Part shown: positions 58,350 through 64,000 of the stretch, piece after piece
Numbering within the stretch: the first letter of the stretch is position 1
Layout of the letters: each line of letters begins with the position of its first letter
Origin: Capitulum mitella
Taxonomy: Eukaryota > Arthropoda > Thecostraca > Pollicipedomorpha > Pollicipedidae
Length of the DNA: 64,000 bases
Direction: 5' to 3'
NCBI GenBank assembly: GCA_030062745.1
Contig: CP099841.1
Span: 3,906,001-3,970,000, forward strand
Position numbers and translations under genes: made by a program
Notes under the pieces: generated by a model
Told to the model about the DNA's origin: nothing
The model's input: the letters and a program-made list of their open reading frames with translations, nothing else
Database searches by the model: none

Positions 58350-59066
58350 CGGCGCCGCGTCCGCCGCGGCGCGCCGCCACCGCCGCACCGGCCGCCGGGC
58401 TGCGCGTGGACGCCCCGGCGACGTCACCAGGACCCGCGTCCGTGACGTCACTGGGACAGCCTGACGCCCGGCCCCGGCAGGCCGCCGGGCCGGCAGAGCG
58501 GCCGTGCGACGGGGGGCTGCCAGGCTGGCCCCCGGCGATTCGCTTCTAGTCACAAATGTCCTATTTTCGTATAGAGACTATATCCGTTCGTTTCAGTCGA
58601 CATCAGGCTCGCTGCGTGGCGGCCGCAGCAGGCGGCGGCGCCGCGCGGGCCCGCCTGCCAAGCAATTGGAACTCGTAATAATATGGGGCCGCGCGTGCGC
58701 CCGTCGAAACGCTACCACCCGTCTGTGTCGTGGACATTGTGCCGTTTGTCGTCCCGCCGCAGACCCGACCCCGCGCCGGCGGCCAGCACGTGCCGGCGTG
58801 GAAGACAGTTATCATCGTGCTCCGTGTGTGTTTGTGCCCCTCCAGCTGTCAGAAACTCGACCGCCTTCTGTTGAAGAGCTTCACTAGCGTTTCGAACTCT
58901 GGCGACTCCGTCTGTGGCACCCGGAGCGGCGTCTGTGTTTCGTTCGGGACGTCACTGATCTCCGACACCGTGCTGTAGATGCGCGTTTCGTTCCACGGCT
59001 CGCGCGCAACTCTGAATACTTTGCTGAGCCCGCACCACAAAATAAATCATCCCTATCTGCCCAGCC
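58350..59066 (+). other. Probable Syt4 3' UTR
   Basis: Follows the stop codon directly. The first 500 bp are GC-rich, then composition relaxes toward the AATAAA at 59041. Frames inside are short and without domains. A longer 3' UTR with a later signal is possible. Confidence 0.5.
59041..59046 (+). terminator. AATAAA polyadenylation signal, candidate for Syt4
   Basis: First canonical hexamer after the Syt4 stop codon (692 bp downstream), in the sense orientation and in an A-rich context. Confidence 0.5.
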
Positions 59067-60194
59067 TGCGTTATTCTGGCGAGGAAATGACTGGCATGAC
59101 GCCAAAACAAAGGAATTTCTTTCCGCGCTGTGGCGGCTGTGGCGGCTGCGACGGCTGCGACGGCGAAGACTTGCGGCAGCCAAGTGAGCCGTAACCAGGC
59201 GATACGCATTCACCACAGGGCGTTCGACGCTGTTCTATTGTTGGCTGCATACACTTCCGTTCCTAGCTCAACGTCAAACCCGGAGCGGAAAAAGAACGGT
59301 GAAGCCAAGTGTTGTGTGAAGTGAAGAATGCCTAAAAACTGACTGTAATCGAGTACTGTGCTCTATTTTACGCTTGTCGAGACGCGAACGGACGTAAAAA
59401 GAAGAATGTAGACCGCTACGTAACGTAAGTCGTCGATTATCCGTTAACTGACTTCATGCGTAAGCTGCGGCCATCTTTGGCACTAACTGCAGCTTACGTA
59501 AAGAGAGAATTTCTTGTAAAAGGATCTCTTGCAGTTGGCAAGAACGTCACATGGACAATTTTGCAGGGTTGGTTTAGCGTATGCAATGACTGGGACACAT
59601 CTAAGGATAGGGTTTCCTATCACGTTTTGGGCTCGCATGTTAAAATATTAAATCATTTGGAACGGACGTGGCAAAATTGGGTGTCCAAACTCCTTAAAGG
59701 TATTGAAAACTGCACTACTAACACCAGTCGTTTCTGCAGTAACGGAATGGACAAGATGTCGGTGAGCTTATCTGGCGGTTTAACATTGATTGGCATGAAC
59801 GGAATGTATCTACACCAGAACAGTTGCCTGGCGGCCCTCGGTTTTATCTTTTCCGAAGCTTCTATTTAGATTCCTGTCTTTACTGAAGACAGCAAAATCA
59901 TTACGGATTATGAGGGTTTCTGGATCCGATATAACCTACCACTCACATTTTTCCAGACACAGACGGATCATTTACTTTTTAGTCTAAATGCCCACGAACC
60001 AATGAATCGATTCTGCGCTCATTACGGCAATAAGTAACCGTTTACTTCATGAGTGAAAAAGGTCCTGTAATTGGCGCCTTAACGGGGGATATACTCCTAT
60101 GTTGGGTAACTCCGTCGGGTCGAAAACTGGAACTGACAGTAGCATAGCATATTACCTACAGAGAAAATTAGAACAAGAAAATGTTCATAGTAAC
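59067..60194. other. No convincing gene
   Basis: Contains a short (GGCGGCTGY)n tract at about 59125-59160 and a 137-codon + strand frame (59456-59869) with AT-type codon use and no recognised domain. Confidence 0.4.
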
Positions 60195-60297
60195 AGATAC
60201 CAAGACTGTACATGACAATGCAAACCGCGGCTGGGCGCCGAATGACCCTGCAGTCGGTGCGCCCCTAAGCCCCAATAACCAACCAACCAACCAGCAA
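60195..60297 (+). mobile_element. Probable truncated non-LTR retrotransposon tail
   Basis: The phrase GCTGGGCGCCGAATGACCCTGCAG...GGTGCGCCCCTAAGCCCC followed by (AACC)n resembles the 3' end of LINE-type elements that finish in short tandem repeats. The rest of the element is absent or too decayed to see. The family name is not assigned. Confidence 0.4.
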
Positions 60298-61149
60298 ACC
60301 GCGGCCGAAATAGTTACCTGAGTTTAACCTAGATCACAGACCATCAGCTATGAGCCTTGGCCATACATTTAACTGTAATATTTTTAGAGAATGTCATCTC
60401 ACGAAAGACGGAAAGGGTTTATCGATTCTCGGCTCTTTTGCTTTCCAGCTAGATGCATGCTATATTTCATAAAGGATCATCCGAACGAGGACTGAAACGG
60501 GCAAATGATCGCTGGTGTTAAAGCGTAATCTGCTTTGCATTTGTGTCTCAGATGGCATCATGCAGGATGAACTTGAAATGAACACTGTTTGATAAAAAAA
60601 TAGAATTAGAGCACCTATCGTAGTGAGATGTCGCGTGGTCCTCGTTTCCCTTTGCAGAATCGTAACCAGATACGTGACCCAGAAGTGACCACCGCACAAT
60701 TCAAGTTCAGATCATACTAATGTTTGCCTTCGAGAGCCAGAGCTTCCTGGGAGCCTTTTCCGTGAAACCTTAATATAATGCGGTTTATGAGACTGGCAAC
60801 AAACGCGGAGCAAGTCACGCTGTCACTCTGACGTTCCATCCGACTTCTTTATGATGCCTGGAGCCCTCAAAGCGTCTGACAACGGCGTCAAGAGGGTCCA
60901 ACTCCTGACAGTCACGGACGGGCTTTCGTAGAAGACGCGGTCACCAACTGAGATCAGACCCATGGCAACCGGGGTCCGAGGCTCACTCTGGCCTCAGGCA
61001 TTAACGCTGCGTCATCTTGGATCACAGTTACATCACACCAGGTCATCAAAAGCTTTCCCGCACACAAAGACCCGCTCCATCGGCAGTGTACTCGTGGACC
61101 GAAAATGGTAAAGCTTTCCTCCAGGTGCTTTAATCGCTTAGCTTGACCG

Positions 61150-61630
61150 AGACGTGACTGGAATGTGACTGGAGTATGGCAGGAATGTGATCGGAGTGTG
61201 GTCAAAATATGGTCGGAGCGTGATTGGAGCGGGGCCGAAATGTGGCCAGAGTGTGACAGGAATGTGACCGGAATGTGATCGGAGCGTGACTGGAGTGTGG
61301 CCGGAATGCGACTGGAATGTGACCGGATGTGACCGGAGTGTGATGGGAGCGTGACCGGATTGTGACCAAAGCGTGACTGGAGTGTGGCCGGAATGTGACC
61401 GGAATGTGACCGGAATGACCGAAGTGTGATGGGAGCGTGACCGGACTGTGACCGGAATGGAAGTGTGACCGGAGTGTGATGGGAGTGTGACCGGAGTGTG
61501 ACCGGAGTGTAATGGGAGTGTGACCGGAGTGTAATGGGAGTGTGACCGGAGTGTGACCAAAGCGTGACCGGAGTGTGATCGGAGTGTGACCGGAGTGTAC
61601 CCAGCGTGAACCCGAGTGTGACGGAAGTGT
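61150..61630 (-). repeat. 11-bp minisatellite (GTGACCGGAGT)n
   Basis: About 44 units of 11 bp; the right half (61440-61600) is almost regular, and the left half has GTGATCGGAGC, GTGGCCGGAAT and similar variants. Since 11 is not a multiple of 3, the three minus-strand frames read the same unit in rotation and all stay open (151-226 codons), giving peptides such as HSGHTPVTLRS. This is a repeat artefact and not a protein gene. Confidence 0.93.
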
Positions 61631-62539
61631 GCAAAGAGCATTCATGAACGGATGCATATGGTGACGATTAAAAATGTATCTTAGGCAATGGTAGCCTGTT
61701 CCAAGAGTGGGATCAAACTACGGTCAATACCATTGCCGTTAAGGAAGGGTCATACAGTCTTCATGTATGCAGTACACAGAGGACTCGGCACATCCTAATA
61801 TATTTTGATCGACGTTTTCTTATATCAAGCTTGTGCACATAAAATTTTATATTTCACGGAAAACCATTCGGAGTCAAGGGATATATAACTTCAGCTGGAC
61901 TGCAGACATAAATGGTAACGGTGCTGGAATTCAAAGGCTCCGGTCTTTTTCCAACATGCAATCACTCCAATAACGAGAACAGACAGAACGGACGGACCAG
62001 ATTCCTGACTCTGACCAGATTTCCACTTTGGGTGAATTGGGATCGGGTGGACAGTGGGAGCGGATATCAATGGTTTCAATGCGTTTCTTTTCATTCACCA
62101 TCAGCGGGCGTAGTGTTAGATTTCGCGAACGCTTATGGGACATGCCCGTACATCTCCCTTGTGCAGTTAGACACGCCTTCAGCCCAGTCAGGGCCAGCGC
62201 GGAGTGACGAATCCACAGGTGAAACTGAGCAGGATTTCTCGTGCTGTCCGTTTTGGGAAGTTGCGTTTTGCGCCGCTTCTCCTGTATCATTGTTTCAACG
62301 CGATAAAATGCGTTTCTTATCGACATATTTCTTTAATCTCCCATTACGCCTCTCGTTGCAGTTTTATCAGCCAGAGTGCATGGATAGCCGACAAGTAATA
62401 ACTAGTGCTAAAGATATCATGAAATATATTTGCAGTTCAATGACGTGCGACACAAGCATCAGTTTCCAAAATGCGTCGGTCGGAAACAAACACATTGCTT
62501 CTTAGACGCCGTGAGGAGCTGATATTCCGTCCCCGGCCC

Positions 62540-62706
62540 GCTCGGCCAGGCTCGGCCCCCTCGGCTCGGCTCGGCCCCCTCGGCTGGCCAGGCTCGGCCC
62601 CCTCGGCTCGGCCAGGCTCGGCCCCCTCGGCTCGGCCAGGCTCGGCCCCCTCGGCTCGGCCAGGCTCGGCCCCCTCGGCTCGGCCAGGCTCGGCCCTCTC
62701 GGCTCG
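62540..62706 (+). repeat. 24-bp minisatellite
   Basis: Around six units of GGCTCGGCCAGGCTCGGCCC plus CCTC in tandem. Since 24 is a multiple of 3, the + strand frame repeats the octapeptide PGSAPSAR, which accounts for the start of a 242-codon frame here. Confidence 0.92.
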
Positions 62707-62869
62707 AAGACGGACGTCGGCCGGCGGCGGCGCTAATTCTCTCCAGCGGAGCCGTCAGCCGGTAACGGGATTACGCCTGTGCTGGCCGGGCGCCGGCCGG
62801 GCCCGCCGCGCACAATCAGCAGCCGCCGACCGGCTCACACGCACCGCGGACAGGGCCGGAGCCGCACAG

Positions 62870-63310
62870 GCACGGCCTGATCCAGACACGTCCAGAGCCG
62901 CACAGGCAAGGCCTGATCCAGACACGTCCGGAGCCGCACAGGCAAGGCCTGATCCATACGGACATGGTCTGATCCATACAGACTCGACCGGAACCACACA
63001 GACATGGCCTGATCCATACAGACGCGGCCTGATCCATACAGATACGGGCGGAACCATACGGACATGGCCTGATCCATACAGACATGGTCTGATCCATACA
63101 GACACGACGGGAACCACGCAGACCCGGCCGGACCCACACAAGCGCGGCCTGATCCATACAGAAACGGCCGAACATATACGGACACGACCGGACCTATGAG
63201 CGGATCCTACGTGATATCCACGACTGGGTCCACACAGACGCGGCAGGAGCCACACAGAAACGACCTGATCCATACAGTTACGGCCGGAGCCATACAGACA
63301 CGGGCGGAAC
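62870..63310 (+). repeat. 20-bp minisatellite
   Basis: About 20 units of 20 bp of the form CCTGATCCATACAGACATGG, alternating with CCGGAACCACACAGACACGG-type variants. Frames on both strands stay open, because the unit lacks stops in most phases. No independent evidence of coding. Confidence 0.92.
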
Positions 63311-64000
63311 CCCTCAGTCAGCGGACACGGTCGAGCCCGTGCGGCCCCTGTACCCAGACCGAGCTCCGGGCCGGTCCCCGCCGGACCCTCACGCTCTCCG
63401 GACACGCACTGTCCGGTCCACGCGGATGCGTCCGGCCGCCGGCTGGTCCCGTCCGGCGTGAATTTTTAATCGGCTGGATTTTCTCCAGTCGCGGGCGGCC
63501 AGCGGCAGCGCGCACCCGACGCCGCTTCGAAAAGAAGGAAAGGAGCGAAACTTTAAAGGCGAACGAACGTGAGGGAATTTCCAAATGGAGAACGGCCAAA
63601 AAAGCGGCTGCCGGTTAAACGGCGGCGGATCAGGGAAACAGATGGTGGGTTCGTGCTCCGGGGCTGTTTACCGCGCCGCCCGTGAACGGTTGGCCCACTC
63701 TGACGCGCACATTTGTCATGGTCGCGTCCTGCGGCCGGCGCTCCGTCTTGCTTTGTGTCCGCTCAAGTCGCGCCCGAATACGTTTCGCCGGCGACACGGG
63801 CGGAAATTCCGGCCTGCTGGAAATATCGGCTCCCGCTTGAGGGACGTTCCGTTCAGAAAAGCCCGTGAGGCGTTGACGCAAGTTCCGGATTGAGTATTCA
63901 GCGAGCGGTTTAGAGGCCCCGAGCGGATATCCCACGTGTTTGTGTTGTGGTCCAGTTGAAGTGGAATGGAAGGCGCTCCTAACAAAAGTTGGGCTTTTAG
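63311..64000. other. GC-rich end of window, no gene seen
   Basis: CpG-rich DNA with an AT core (GTGAATTTTTAATCGGC at about 63458). Frames up to 140 codons are extensions of repeat-driven or composition-driven ones. Confidence 0.35.

Noticed and set aside
59456..59869. 137-codon + strand ORF downstream of Syt4
   Set aside because: Codon use is like the surrounding noncoding DNA, unlike the GC3-rich Syt4 exons, and I recognise no motif. A chance frame of this size is expected in 64 kb.
61138..61641. Three long minus-strand ORFs of 151-226 codons
   Set aside because: All are translations of the 11-bp minisatellite in its three phases.
62471..63405. 242-codon + and 216-codon - strand ORFs
   Set aside because: They are produced by the 24-bp and 20-bp minisatellites, with no splice or promoter context.
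1..64000. CRISPR array or bacterial operon
   Set aside because: No regularly spaced identical repeats with unique spacers. The tandem arrays have no spacers, and the gene structure is clearly eukaryotic.

Overview
The window looks like animal nuclear DNA, probably arthropod and possibly crustacean; a barnacle is only a guess from the mix of AT microsatellites and very GC-rich islands. The genes are intron-containing, with GT-AG splice sites, AATAAA signals, Ty3/gypsy and Tc1 elements and many micro- and minisatellites. I see no bacterial or plasmid organisation.

The one gene I recognise with confidence is on the + strand from about 32.2 to 59.05 kb: synaptotagmin 4 (Syt4). It is built from seven coding exons: 32661-32700, 35124-35562, 37306-37522, 38510-38662, 52551-52674, 54719-54912 and 58218-58349. 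All splice phases fit, giving a predicted protein of 432 residues with a membrane anchor, C2A, C2B and a C-terminal WHxL motif. C2A carries the Asp-to-Ser change typical of the Syt4/Syt11 group plus a second lost ligand in loop 1. The C2B ligands are kept. The first, 13-codon exon is inferred. Just upstream, 32202-32435 holds a coding-like 77-codon ORF that I do not recognise. It and the Syt4 start lie on the same presumed first exon, so the locus may be dicistronic, or the small ORF may be a separate gene ending at the AATAAA in intron 1.

The Syt4 introns are unusually structured. Intron 4 opens with an array of the nonamer TCAAGGTCA, which is also the splice-donor sequence itself. Intron 2 opens with three copies of its donor. 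Intron 1 ends in an 80-bp CT repeat next to the acceptor, and intron 6 ends in a minisatellite next to the last acceptor. Intron 4 (13.9 kb) also holds an antisense relic of a transposase-like gene, and intron 6 holds a complete but disabled Tc1 element with terminal inverted repeats.

Left of the gene (1-32 kb) I find no credible host gene. This part has a decayed Ty3/gypsy retrotransposon (about 9.0-14.1 kb), an internally deleted relative of it (3.8-5.15 kb), two inverted copies of an unnamed repeat (0.33-0.73 and 19.87-20.30 kb), a cluster of CRE-like TGACGTCA sites near 7.5 kb, and GC-rich islands. Right of the gene (59-64 kb) lie a LINE-like tail and three minisatellites (11-, 24- and 20-bp units). 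Their long ORFs come from the repeats and are not genes.
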